Assembly: GCA_039028975.1 (NCBI GenBank)
Contig: JBCCHB010000039.1
Coordinates: 1 to 64,000 of the forward strand
Origin: JAHBNG01 sp039028975
GTDB taxonomy: Bacteria; Chloroflexota; Anaerolineae; Caldilineales; Caldilineaceae
Length of the DNA stretch: 64,000 nucleotides
Direction: 5' to 3'
Part shown: piece by piece, positions 36,278 to 44,934 of the stretch
Position numbering within the stretch: position 1 is the first letter of the stretch
How the letters are laid out: each line of letters starts with the position of its first letter
The notes under the pieces: model-generated
Database searches by the model: none
Told to the model about the DNA's origin: nothing
What the model saw: only the letters and a program-made list of their open reading frames with translations
Made by a program: the position numbers and the translations under genes

Positions 36278-36334
36278 CAAGATGACTTGGTGACAGGGTG
36301 AGTGCCGGACTCAGTCATCTGTTCATCTTGTCAT
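36274..36334 (+). repeat. Intercistronic hairpin at M28 stop codon
   Basis: A perfect 12-bp inverted repeat, ATGACAAGATGA (36274-36285) and TCATCTTGTCAT (36323-36334), with an inner GAGT/ACTC pairing. It begins at the stop codon. The left arm resembles sequence starting at the IclR stop codon (34396-34430), which lacks the right arm. Confidence 0.75.
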
Positions 36335-36352
36335 GAACAAAGGGAGCTAACA

Positions 36353-37120
36353 ATGAAGATCCACTACCTTATTCCCGGTCCTATGGGGCGTACGCCTGAA
36401 GGGCAAATCGAAATGGCTCGCCGTGGTGCGCTGCTGGAGCAGTACGCAGCATCGGATACGGAGATTGGCATCTCATGTGTGGATGAGGGGCCAGCCTCCA
36501 TTGAGAGCATGTATGAAGAGTATCTTTCCATTCCAGCGACGGCCAAGCGGGCAGTGGAGCTAGAGGAAGAAGGATGGGATGCTGTTATCCTAGGTTGCTT
36601 CGGCGATCCTGGGCTAGATGCCTTTCGGGAATTGTTAACCACGCCTATGGTGGGCCCGTGTGAGGCCAATGCTTTGATGGCGGCCTCTTTGGGCCATCGC
36701 TTCTCTGTCATTACTATTACTGAAAGCGTCATCGCCTTCACCGAGCAGCTTATTCGCAAAATCGGCGTAGGCGAGAAGTTGGCTAGCGTGCGCGCAGTCG
36801 ACATTCCTGTCTTGCAGCTTCATCATGACCGTGAACGCACCATTGAGGCAGTAGTTGAAGAAGGACGTCGTGCCATCCAAGAGGACCGGGCCGATACGCT
36901 AATGCTGGGTTGTATGAGTATGGGCTTCCTTGAGGTAGCGGAAGAAGTTGGGCTAGCGCTAGGTGTGCCCGTCCTGAACCCTGGGAAGACTGCGCTAAAA
37001 TTTGCTGAGGCTACTGTTGGCGCTGGCGTGACCCACTCCAAAAGAGCCTACATGACGCCGCCAAAGCTGGCTTCTGGCGAGGTTCATTCGGCAGTGGATT
37101 TGATGCACGCAATGGCGTAA
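36353..37120 (+). CDS. Asp/Glu/hydantoin racemase-like protein
   Basis: 255 residues from ATG 36353 with AGGGAG upstream. Two family cysteines are present: C82 in VILGCFGDPGLDAF and C187 in LMLGCMSMGF, as needed for two-base racemisation without cofactor. The N-terminus KIHYLIPGPMG is typical of the hydantoin racemase branch. It lies between an M28-like peptidase and an amidohydrolase, consistent with processing of D/L amino-acid derivatives. Confidence 0.87.
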   Translation: MKIHYLIPGPMGRTPEGQIEMARRGALLEQYAASDTEIGISCVDEGPASIESMYEEYLSIPATAKRAVELEEEGWDAVILGCFGDPGLDAFRELLTTPMVGPCEANALMAASLGHRFSVITITESVIAFTEQLIRKIGVGEKLASVRAVDIPVLQLHHDRERTIEAVVEEGRRAIQEDRADTLMLGCMSMGFLEVAEEVGLALGVPVLNPGKTALKFAEATVGAGVTHSKRAYMTPPKLASGEVHSAVDLMHAMA

Positions 37121-37124
37121 CCTT

Positions 37125-38318
37125 ATGCAACAACTCTTTGCTGATTTCACCCTCGTTGATGGCACAGGCCGGGACCCTATCGAGCACGCCGTGATGCTCT
37201 TGGATGCAGACCGAATCCAGTGGGTTGGTCCTCTAGTTGATTTACCCGGTAATGTCGATCGCAGCCAAGCCATCGATCTAGCTGGACGAACTGTCATCCC
37301 AGGCATTATTGACGCGCACATTCATGTCTGTTGGAACGGTCGCCAACCGATTCAAGAGTTGCTTTACTTAGACCGGGACGATCTGCTGCTGGATGCGGTG
37401 CAGACGGTAGGTAATGTGTTGAAGTCGGGCACGACAACTGTACGCGATATTGGCGGGCATTATCACATGGAGATGGCATTACGACGGGCCATCGATTCAG
37501 GACGAATTGCCGGACCCCGAATGCGTACGTCGGGACGAATTCTCTGCATGACAGGTGGACACGGTCACTTTATCGCCCATGAGGTAGATGGACCAGACGA
37601 GTTCCGCAAAGCGGCCCGCGCCCAGATCAAAGCCGGTGCCGAGACCATCAAGATGATGGCTACGGGAGGCGTTGCAACACCTGGCCAAGATATACAAGCT
37701 AGCCAGTTGACGGTGGAGGAGATGGCAGCTGCGGTTGAGGTTGCCCACACAATGGGTCGAACGGCGGCCACTCACTGCCATGGAGCGGGCGGTATCAAGA
37801 ATTCATTGTTGGCAGGTGTGGATACGATTGAGCACTGTAGTTTTCTGGAGGAGGAGGCCGCGGAGATGATGCTGGCTCAAGGCTCCGCAGCTGTCTTTAC
37901 TCTAAGTGTGGGTAAGCCGTTAATGGAGAGTCTTGCCCCAGAGTTACGTGAAGCGGCCAAGACCCAACGGCAGAAACTGGCTTGGCTCGATGAGCGCGTC
38001 CATAGGAGCGTCGCCTTAGCCCGTGAGAAAGGCGTACTGATTGGCTGTGGTACCGATGCTGGTGGCAATGAATTGACACCCCACGACTTTAGTATGGCCC
38101 GTGAGCTGGAAGAGTTTGTCGCTCATGGTTTCACACCCTTGGAAGCCCTGACCATCGCCACCCGCAACAATGCGCAGATTCTACGCTGGGATGATCAGCT
38201 TGGGACGTTAGAAAAAGGCAAGCTGGCCGATTTTGTGGTCTTGGGCGCAGATCCGTTGGAGAATGTTGCCAATGTGCGTCAGATCGAGGCCGTCTACAAA
38301 GGGGGCGAATTAGTTTAA
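37125..38318 (+). CDS. Amidohydrolase family metal-dependent hydrolase
   Basis: 397 residues, beginning 4 nt after the racemase stop. TIM-barrel amidohydrolase motifs: HxH in DAHIHVCW (about 63-65), Lys in ETIKMMATGGV (about 175), His in THCHGAGG (about 215) and EHCSFLEEE (about 236), and Asp in GTDAGGNE (about 308). The sequence style is that of the imidazolonepropionase/Xaa-Pro dipeptidase-like group with a binuclear metal centre. The substrate is probably a cyclic amide or dipeptide. It forms an operon with the racemase and M28 genes. Confidence 0.88.
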   Translation: MQQLFADFTLVDGTGRDPIEHAVMLLDADRIQWVGPLVDLPGNVDRSQAIDLAGRTVIPGIIDAHIHVCWNGRQPIQELLYLDRDDLLLDAVQTVGNVLKSGTTTVRDIGGHYHMEMALRRAIDSGRIAGPRMRTSGRILCMTGGHGHFIAHEVDGPDEFRKAARAQIKAGAETIKMMATGGVATPGQDIQASQLTVEEMAAAVEVAHTMGRTAATHCHGAGGIKNSLLAGVDTIEHCSFLEEEAAEMMLAQGSAAVFTLSVGKPLMESLAPELREAAKTQRQKLAWLDERVHRSVALAREKGVLIGCGTDAGGNELTPHDFSMARELEEFVAHGFTPLEALTIATRNNAQILRWDDQLGTLEKGKLADFVVLGADPLENVANVRQIEAVYKGGELV

Positions 38319-38639
38319 ATAATACCCGCTGCCAGGTCGAGGGCCATAAATTGTAGCCCATCCTTGCAGGGCGGAAGCGCTTAGGTTTCCTAGGGATCCC
38401 GCCCAAAATAGATGGGCTACGATATCATGACTCACGCTCTTTGATTCCGCAAATAGTATAAAATAGGTCAAGTTGAAACGTTAAATGAACAACAGATTTC
38501 GCAGATTCTAAAGATTTTGGTCTTTATAATCTATGAGATCGGAGCAATCTGTTGTTCATACATTCTTTCAAATATTCTTTCAATTAGGGATATTCTTACC
38601 TTACCTCACAGCAGTTTAACCAAAAAGGAGCCTTAACGT
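38319..38639. other. Intergenic region with two long palindromes
   Basis: No gene seen. GTAGCCCATC (38353-38362) pairs with GATGGGCTAC (38411-38420), with an inner GGGCGG/CCGCCC pairing; this probably ends the amidohydrolase transcript or is a dispersed palindrome. A second perfect 14-bp repeat, ATGAACAACAGATT (38485-38498) with AATCTGTTGTTCAT (38546-38559), encloses a TATAAT at 38525-38530, a possible promoter and operator for the oligopeptide transporter. Confidence 0.5.
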
Positions 38640-40343
38640 ATGAACTCAACGCCAAAACGATGGTCTTCCATAGGCGCGCTTTTCCTGGTCCTCTCTCTTG
38701 TGATGGCGGCATGTGCAGCCCCTGCACCGGCAAGCGAGGCCCCCGCCGCAGAATCTTCTTCGGATGGAATGGCGGCAGCAGGAGAAGCCGTACCACCCAT
38801 CGAGGTCCTCTCTAATGTGCAGGCTGCTGACCCCATTGAATTTGAATCGACTCGCCTCTTGGTCGAAACCATGAAGCAACTAGGGATTGATGCTACCCAT
38901 AGCCCCATGCCCTGGGAGCAGCAAGCCGACCGGGTCTGGTTCAACAGGGATAGCTGGCAGATGACGGCTTGGCGCATGGTGGGCCGCCCCGAGCGCATGG
39001 ATCCCGACGAGTTTGTCTACAATCTCTTCCACTCATCCACCGCGGAAAAGGGTTACAACTTCATTGGCTTCCAGAGCGACGCGTATGATGCTTTGGCCGT
39101 TGAACAGCGCGCCACCACCGACACAGAGGCCCGTCGCGAGCTGATCTTCGAGGTGCAGAAGATTATTGCCGACGAAGTACCTTATATCTTTGTGGCTCAT
39201 CCCAAACTGCCTTTTGCCTATCGCAGCGATGTCTTCGACCCAGCCACCATTGTCGATGCTCAGGGCATTGGCATCCGCAACTTCTGGACCTGGATTGGGG
39301 CCGAACCAGTTGGGGACCAGAAAGATATTATTGCCAATACGGGTGACGTGCTGCAGGCCATTAATCCACTCTACATCGCAGGTGATGCTCCCTCACGCGT
39401 CACCGAGGTCATTTGGGATCGATTGATGCGCATTGGACCCGATGGCCTGGCTCAACCTTGGGCTGCTGAAAGCGCCGAGTGGGAAGACGAGACCAACATG
39501 GTTGTCACCCTGCGCGAAGGTATGACCTGGCATGATGGCGAGCCTGTCACCGCTGATGATGTGATCTTCTCATTCACGGCTCCGGCTGGTGACGAAGCGC
39601 CTATGTACAAACCCTTTGTCAACCGCATTGCTAACATCGAAAAGCTGGACGATCTTTCTGTACGCTTTACCCTGACTGAGCCATGGGCTGCCTTTGAGGT
39701 TGCTTCGCTCTCCAAGCTCAACCTGATCCCCCAGCATATTTGGGAGCCGATACTCGATGAGCTAGCCGGGACAGAAGAGAATGCTGAATCAATTCAGGAA
39801 GAGGTACCCATTGGCTCTGGTCCCTTCAAATTTGTGGCCTGGAAACCGTCTGAAGAGATCATTCTCGAAGCCAATCCAGACCACTGGGCCGCACCCAACT
39901 TTGAGCGTATGATCATCCGCATCGTACCCAACGTCGAGGCTGCGCTTGGTCAGCTAGGGACGGGTGAATTGAACTTCCTCATGGAGTGGGAAGGCGATCC
40001 CACTGTGCTTCAATCTAACGCTGATAGCAATGAAAATATCGAGATTGTCTCGACTACCAGCTTAGGCTTCCGTTTCTTCGCCATGAATGAGCGCAAAGCC
40101 CCCTTTGACGATCCGGCCTTCCGCCAGGCACTAGCCTACGCTACACCCAAGCAGAACATCATCAAGAACATTTTCAAAGACTTTGCCGTTCCTGCCGACT
40201 CTCACGTTTCGCTGGCCATCGACTACTGGCACAATCCAGACTTGCCCCAGTACGAATTTGATCTGGAGAAAGCGCGGCAGACGTTGATTGATGCCGGGTA
40301 TGGTTATGATGCGGACGGCAATTTGTTGATGCCAGCGGAGTAG
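38640..40343 (+). CDS. Oligopeptide ABC binding protein, circularly permuted
   Basis: 567 residues; lipoprotein signal with lipobox AAC (C25). The body has all the pieces of an SBP_bac_5 (DppA/OppA) protein in swapped order. Residues 55-225 match what normally ends the family (STRLLVETMKQLGIDA, GRPERMDPDEF, ARRELIFEVQKIIADEVPYI). Residues 226-555 match what normally starts it (AINPLYIAGDAPSRVTEVIWD, LREGMTWHDGEPVTADDV, GSGPFKFVAWKPSE, FRQALAYATPKQNI), ending at DLEKARQTLIDAGY. The termini fall in the loop where the usual protein runs from the latter into the former. The permeases and ATPase lie downstream after an inserted cassette. Confidence 0.85.
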   Translation: MNSTPKRWSSIGALFLVLSLVMAACAAPAPASEAPAAESSSDGMAAAGEAVPPIEVLSNVQAADPIEFESTRLLVETMKQLGIDATHSPMPWEQQADRVWFNRDSWQMTAWRMVGRPERMDPDEFVYNLFHSSTAEKGYNFIGFQSDAYDALAVEQRATTDTEARRELIFEVQKIIADEVPYIFVAHPKLPFAYRSDVFDPATIVDAQGIGIRNFWTWIGAEPVGDQKDIIANTGDVLQAINPLYIAGDAPSRVTEVIWDRLMRIGPDGLAQPWAAESAEWEDETNMVVTLREGMTWHDGEPVTADDVIFSFTAPAGDEAPMYKPFVNRIANIEKLDDLSVRFTLTEPWAAFEVASLSKLNLIPQHIWEPILDELAGTEENAESIQEEVPIGSGPFKFVAWKPSEEIILEANPDHWAAPNFERMIIRIVPNVEAALGQLGTGELNFLMEWEGDPTVLQSNADSNENIEIVSTTSLGFRFFAMNERKAPFDDPAFRQALAYATPKQNIIKNIFKDFAVPADSHVSLAIDYWHNPDLPQYEFDLEKARQTLIDAGYGYDADGNLLMPAE

Positions 40344-40353
40344 GGAAGACTAC

Positions 40354-40420
40354 ACTTGCTCATGAATGAGAAGAAATTCGGCATGGTCAGTGGGGTAGAA
40401 TATCTCATCGATGAGCAAGT
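40354..40420 (+). repeat. Long hairpin after oligopeptide binding-protein gene
   Basis: Arms 40354-40371 and 40403-40420 pair over 18 positions with two mismatches (CTTGCTCATGAATGAGA against TCTCATCGATGAGCAAG). It starts 11 nt after the stop codon. It may end most transcripts after the binding-protein gene or protect its mRNA; it also marks the left edge of the AlbA_2/ParA cassette. Confidence 0.75.
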
Positions 40421-40463
40421 ACAGAGTAGCTAGGTGTATGACGGTGAATTTCTGCTCCTTTCA

Positions 40464-40491
40464 TTGTGTTTTGAACAAGATCTGGTAAAAT
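40464..40491 (+). promoter_or_regulatory. Possible promoter of AlbA_2/ParA cassette
   Basis: TTGTGT (40464-40469), a 16-nt spacer and TAAAAT (40486-40491). The match is moderate; it would let the inserted pair be transcribed independently of the transporter operon. Confidence 0.35.
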
Positions 40492-40616
40492 GCCAACAGT
40501 TAATTTTATATATGGAGCTTGCATCGGGAATCCCTTTGATCGCACCCTCGGAACTGCTGATACGGGCGTTAGATTCTTTTGAGACTCAAAACAAACTGTG
40601 GAGCATTTACACTATC

Positions 40617-41807
40617 ATGACAAGTGAAGAACTACTATCGCTGTTTAAAGATCTTGAGTCAGACCGAGCTGAACGAAAAGAATCATGGAGAAGCTCGAAA
40701 GAAAAAATTCGTGAAGCCATCTGCGCGTTTGCCAATGACCTTCCCGACCATAGACTGCCTGGAGTTGTCTTTGTAGGAGTGAAAGATGATGGGTCGTGTG
40801 CTGAGCTGACTATCACAGATGAACTTTTGCGTACTGTATCTCGATGTAAGGATGATGGGACAATAGTACCATTTCCCACAATGGTTGTTCAAAAACATGT
40901 ATTGAATGGGTGTGAGGTAGTCGCTATTATTGTAGAGCCTTCCTATTCTCCACCGATTCGGATACGTGGTAGGGCTTGGATACGAGTAGGTCCGCGCCGC
41001 GCAATCGCTAGCCCGGATGACGAGCGAATATTGAATGAGAAAAGGCGTTCAATCGATATATCCTTTGACTTGAAGCCTGTTTTTTCGGCCTCAATTGATG
41101 ATTTAGATATGGGATTATTCCAGCGAACTTACTTACCATCAGCCGTAGCGTTTGACATTTTGGAAGAGAATGAACGTCCTCTAGAACACCAACTTGTATC
41201 GTTACGGCTAGTTGATTCTATCAAAACACAAATTCCCACGGTTGTTGGTATTCTGACAGTAGGAAAAACGCCTAGAGAGTACATTTATGGCGCCTATGTT
41301 CAATTTTTGCGAATTGATGGCACCGAACTCACTGATCCAATTATTGATCAGAAAGAATTAGATGATCCGTTACCCGATATGTTGCGTTTGCTCGATGATT
41401 TGCTTGAAATCAATGTCACAACAGGATCAACTTTTATTGGAAGCCAATTAGAGACAAAGCAACCTGATTATCCAATTGAAGCACTGCGCCAGCTCATACG
41501 AAATGCAATCCTGCACCGTAGTTACGAGGCAAATAACACTCCCGTCAGGATTACTTGGTTTGATGATAGAGTCGAAATATTCAACCCAGGCGGGCTATTT
41601 GGTCAAGTCAATGAATCTAATCTAGGACAAGGTGCAACGGATTATCGCAATCCCCACATCGCTGAGGCGCTAAAGAACCTGGGCTTTGTGCAACGATTTG
41701 GGTTTGGCATACCCATTGCTGAAAAAGCGCTCAGTGCAAACGGCAATCCATCAATCGAATTTCAAATAGCACCCAATAATGTACTTGCAATTGTACGAAG
41801 AAGGTAG
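40617..41807 (+). CDS. AlbA_2 (Schlafen-like) ATP-binding protein
   Basis: About 396 residues from ATG 40617 with GGAG upstream; the frame is open to 40434 but that extension has no family-like sequence. Residues 15-140 match the AlbA_2/Schlafen DNA-binding domain (RAERKESW, AICAFANDLPDHRLPGVVFVGVKDDG). The C-terminal third resembles an HATPase_c_4-like ATP-binding domain (YPIEALRQLIRNAILHRSY, GRVEIFNPGG-type motif as DRVEIFNPGGLFG). Such proteins are often called transcriptional regulators or accessory and defence proteins. The stretch is more AT-rich than its neighbours. The ParA-like gene begins 3 nt after its stop. Confidence 0.82.
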   Translation: MTSEELLSLFKDLESDRAERKESWRSSKEKIREAICAFANDLPDHRLPGVVFVGVKDDGSCAELTITDELLRTVSRCKDDGTIVPFPTMVVQKHVLNGCEVVAIIVEPSYSPPIRIRGRAWIRVGPRRAIASPDDERILNEKRRSIDISFDLKPVFSASIDDLDMGLFQRTYLPSAVAFDILEENERPLEHQLVSLRLVDSIKTQIPTVVGILTVGKTPREYIYGAYVQFLRIDGTELTDPIIDQKELDDPLPDMLRLLDDLLEINVTTGSTFIGSQLETKQPDYPIEALRQLIRNAILHRSYEANNTPVRITWFDDRVEIFNPGGLFGQVNESNLGQGATDYRNPHIAEALKNLGFVQRFGFGIPIAEKALSANGNPSIEFQIAPNNVLAIVRRR

Positions 41808-41810
41808 GGT

Positions 41811-42833
41811 ATGACGGCTCCAATTATCGCATTTTTTAATAATAAGGGTGGCGTCGGAAATACTTCTTTGGTCTACCATTTAGCATGGATATATGCAGAA
41901 AAAGGAAAGCGTGTTATAGCAGTTGACCTTGACCCCCAGTCAAATTTATCGTCCTTCTTTCTTTCCGAAAAAGCTCTCGAGATATTATGGGAGAATGCTT
42001 CTGAGCCTAATACGACTTATCGTTGCATTCAACCCTTGATCAAGGGAACAGGCGATATATTGGAGCCGCAGTTGCAGGAAGTAGAGTTAGATGGCATTTC
42101 GGTTGCTTTATTGGCTGGCGATCTCGCCCTATCTCAATTTGAGGACGATCTTGCTACAGTATGGCCTGAATGTGCAGATGGTCGAGAGCGTGCTTTTCGT
42201 GTCGTTTCTGCATTTTGGCGAATTATTCAACTAGCAACAACAGCTTACTCAGCCGATTTAGTCCTGATTGATATGGGACCGAACCTTGGCTCGATTAATC
42301 GTGCCGTCATGATTTCCACAGATTATGTGGTAATCCCTCTTGCCTCTGATCTCTTTTCTGTCCAAGGATTACGTAATCTAGGTCCGATGCTTTCAAAATG
42401 GCGTTCGCAGTGGCAACAACGGCAAAGCAAACACCAATCAGCAGACTTTAGTATTCCAGATGGAGATATGCAACCGATAGGATACATTTCCATGCTTCAT
42501 GCTGAACGTACAAGTCGCCCAACATTAGCGTATCAAAAATGGTTAGCGCGAATTCCCACCGTTTATCAAACTGAAATACTTCAACAAAAACAAAATAAAA
42601 TTGCAAGTGTAACAATAGAAGACGACCCAAACAGAATTGGGACTTTGAAACATTATCGTAGCTTAATGCCAATGGCTCAGGAGGCTCGAAAGCCTATTTT
42701 CTTTCTTAAACCCGCTGATGGTGTCGTTGGTGGACATTATTATTCTGTTCAAGACGCGTATAGAGACTTCAAAAGGCTATCAGAAAGCATACAGTCCCGA
42801 ATAACCACTCTGTACAGAATCGTGTGTAAATGA
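41811..42833 (+). CDS. ParA-like ATPase with altered P-loop
   Basis: 340 residues. Deviant Walker A reads FNNKGGVGNTSLVYHLA: the signature lysine K12 is kept, but the P-loop lysine expected at residue 17 is Asn. The rest fits the ParA/AAA_31 fold (VIAVDLDPQSNLSSFFL, DLVLIDMGPNLGSINRAV, VIPLASDLFSVQGLRNLGP), and the C-terminal part KHYRSLMPMAQEARKPIFFLKPADG is typical of a group of ParA-like proteins not tied to plasmid partition. It forms a tight pair with the AlbA_2 gene. Function unknown; the pair is inserted within an oligopeptide transporter operon. Confidence 0.85.
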   Translation: MTAPIIAFFNNKGGVGNTSLVYHLAWIYAEKGKRVIAVDLDPQSNLSSFFLSEKALEILWENASEPNTTYRCIQPLIKGTGDILEPQLQEVELDGISVALLAGDLALSQFEDDLATVWPECADGRERAFRVVSAFWRIIQLATTAYSADLVLIDMGPNLGSINRAVMISTDYVVIPLASDLFSVQGLRNLGPMLSKWRSQWQQRQSKHQSADFSIPDGDMQPIGYISMLHAERTSRPTLAYQKWLARIPTVYQTEILQQKQNKIASVTIEDDPNRIGTLKHYRSLMPMAQEARKPIFFLKPADGVVGGHYYSVQDAYRDFKRLSESIQSRITTLYRIVCK

Positions 42834-42965
42834 GCGTGGTGCTCTGGCTAAACGGTTTCGATTTACATACTTTTTTGTACAGAGTCCGAATACAAGAGAA
42901 AAGAGATTACCCCTTACATACCGAGATTAGAGTGTCAGCAAGCCAACGACTTTCCAAGGAACACA

Positions 42966-43964
42966 ATGCGTAAAGGAATTTTCGCCTACTTCAGCGGTCG
43001 TATTCTGCAAAGCCTCCTCGTTCTGTGGGTCGTGGCGACACTGCTCTTTTTACTCTTCCGATTGGCACCGGGCAACCCATTGGTCGCTTATATCGATTCA
43101 ACCTTTAATGAAGAGCAGCAGGAAGCCCTGCTTCAGCAATTTGGCCTCGATAAATCTATGCCCGAGCAGTATTTTATCTACTTGGGCAATCTGTTGCAGG
43201 GCGAATTTGGTGACTCGTTCTTCTTCAAAAAGCCCGTGACCGAAGTGGTCGGTGACGTGTTGCCCAATACCCTCTATTTGACCTTTACCGCTCTCTTCTT
43301 TGCCTATATTCTTGGCGTGTTTGGGGGCATCATCATGGCCTGGAAGCGGGGTACGGCTTTTGAGAAGGTAGGCGTTACCTTTACGCTCATGACTCGCTCT
43401 GCCCCCGAGTTTTGGGTAGGCATGATCTTCCTGGCCCTATTTGCCTTCGAATTGCAGTGGCTGCCTTCATCAGGGGCTACAAGTGCAGGCACCATCTACG
43501 AGACTGAGCTGGACAAATTGACTTCCCTCGATTTCTGGCGGCACATGATTCTTCCCGCCGCCACCATGGCCATCTATCTCCACGGTCTGCCGCTGCTGCT
43601 CATGCGTTCAAATATGTTGGAAGTCATGCAGGATGACTTTATTACCATGGGACGTTTGATCGGCTATTCAGAGTGGCGACTCATGTTGCGCCACGCAGCT
43701 CGCAATGCGTTACTACCAGTGGTTACCGCCTTAGCGCTAGGAGTTGGCTATTCGATTGGCGGTAATGTAGTCATCGAAAATGTCTTTGGCTGGCCAGGTC
43801 TGGGGCGGCTTTTGGTTCGTGCGGTTTCCGCTAGTGATTACCCCATGGCTCAGGGAGCCTTTTTCTTTATCGCCATGATTATGGTCTTCATGAATCTATT
43901 GGCGGATGTGCTATATGGCCTGCTGGATCCTCGGGTGGGTGCTTCTGAGCGGGCGAACGCATAG
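42966..43964 (+). CDS. Oligopeptide ABC permease 1 (DppB-like)
   Basis: 332 residues, six membrane helices, BPD_transp_1 fold. N-terminal RILQSLLVLWVVATLLFLLFRLAPGNP is typical of DppB/OppB, and the EAA-type loop reads FITMGRLIGYSEWRLMLRHAARNALLPVV. CAAGGAA lies just before ATG 42966. It pairs with the permease that follows 8 nt downstream. It should have been adjacent to its binding-protein gene, but the AlbA_2/ParA pair lies between. Confidence 0.92.
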   Translation: MRKGIFAYFSGRILQSLLVLWVVATLLFLLFRLAPGNPLVAYIDSTFNEEQQEALLQQFGLDKSMPEQYFIYLGNLLQGEFGDSFFFKKPVTEVVGDVLPNTLYLTFTALFFAYILGVFGGIIMAWKRGTAFEKVGVTFTLMTRSAPEFWVGMIFLALFAFELQWLPSSGATSAGTIYETELDKLTSLDFWRHMILPAATMAIYLHGLPLLLMRSNMLEVMQDDFITMGRLIGYSEWRLMLRHAARNALLPVVTALALGVGYSIGGNVVIENVFGWPGLGRLLVRAVSASDYPMAQGAFFFIAMIMVFMNLLADVLYGLLDPRVGASERANA

Positions 43965-43972
43965 GGTAGACA

Positions 43973-44908
43973 ATGACAGCAAACACACAAACGATAGAAA
44001 CAGCCGATTTGACGACGCCGGAAGCACCCCTCAGCCAGAATCCGATGCAGGAGTTTCTTGCTGCGTGTCGAGAGGTCTTTCAAAAGGATCGACTGGCCTT
44101 GGTGGGTGGCTTACTTTACGTCTTCTTCATCGGCGTTGCCTTGCTGGCACCGCTGATTGCTCCCTATGGCCCATTAGAAGTTGTACAGGAAGATGGGCTG
44201 TGGCTGGCCAATGAAGAGCCTTCATTCCGTTTTCCATTGGGGACAACCAACTTAGGCCGCGACATTCTTTCTCAGCTTATTTATGGCGCGCGCACAGCTC
44301 TTTTGGTTGGCTTTTCCGCCGCGCTGGCTGTTGCCATCATCGGCACACTCGTTGGACTGGTCTCTGGCTACTTTGGCGGCTGGATCGATGTTTTCTTTAT
44401 GCGTTTGGCCGATATTGCCTTTGGGATCCCCTTTTTACCGTTGGTGATCATACTTGTTGCCTTTCTCAAACCCAGCATCTGGAATATTGTGGGCGCCATG
44501 GGGTTGCTACTCTGGCGAGATACGGCCCGAGTGATTCGCTCCCAGGTTCTCATCGTTAAGGAGCGGGCCTTTGTCAGTGCGGCCAAGGTATCGGGGGCCA
44601 GTTCGCTGCGCATAATTTTGCTCTACATCGCACCCAGTATTTTGCCTCTCAGCTTTCTCTATGGAACGTTGGCTGTGGGCTGGGCCATCCTTACCGAAGC
44701 GAGCGTTAGTTTTCTAGGCTTTGGCGATCCTGAGGTGGTTAGCTGGGGCTTTATGTTGCAGGATGCATTTGTCTCTCAGGCGCTCTCGCGCGGTGCATTT
44801 TACTGGATTGTACCGCCTGGACTCTGCATTATGCTCGCTGTGATGGCTGGCTTTTTCATCGGGCGCGGCTTTGAAGAGGTATTGTTTCCACGTCTGAGAA
44901 GAACGTAA
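43973..44908 (+). CDS. Oligopeptide ABC permease 2 (DppC-like)
   Basis: 311 residues. A long N-terminal cytoplasmic tail (1-45) precedes the first helix, then LLAPLIAPYGP, FPLGTTNLGRDILSQLIYGART and the EAA loop AFVSAAKVSGASSLRIILLYIAPSILP, all typical of DppC/OppC. It forms the membrane heterodimer with permease 1. Confidence 0.92.
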   Translation: MTANTQTIETADLTTPEAPLSQNPMQEFLAACREVFQKDRLALVGGLLYVFFIGVALLAPLIAPYGPLEVVQEDGLWLANEEPSFRFPLGTTNLGRDILSQLIYGARTALLVGFSAALAVAIIGTLVGLVSGYFGGWIDVFFMRLADIAFGIPFLPLVIILVAFLKPSIWNIVGAMGLLLWRDTARVIRSQVLIVKERAFVSAAKVSGASSLRIILLYIAPSILPLSFLYGTLAVGWAILTEASVSFLGFGDPEVVSWGFMLQDAFVSQALSRGAFYWIVPPGLCIMLAVMAGFFIGRGFEEVLFPRLRRT

Positions 44909-44934
44909 GGCTAATCCAGAGATCGGAGTCATTC

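Noticed and set aside
40434..40616. N-terminal extension of the AlbA_2 gene
   Set aside because: The extra 61 codons have no family-like sequence, contain the likely promoter, and ATG 40617 has a usable ribosome site just before the known domain start.
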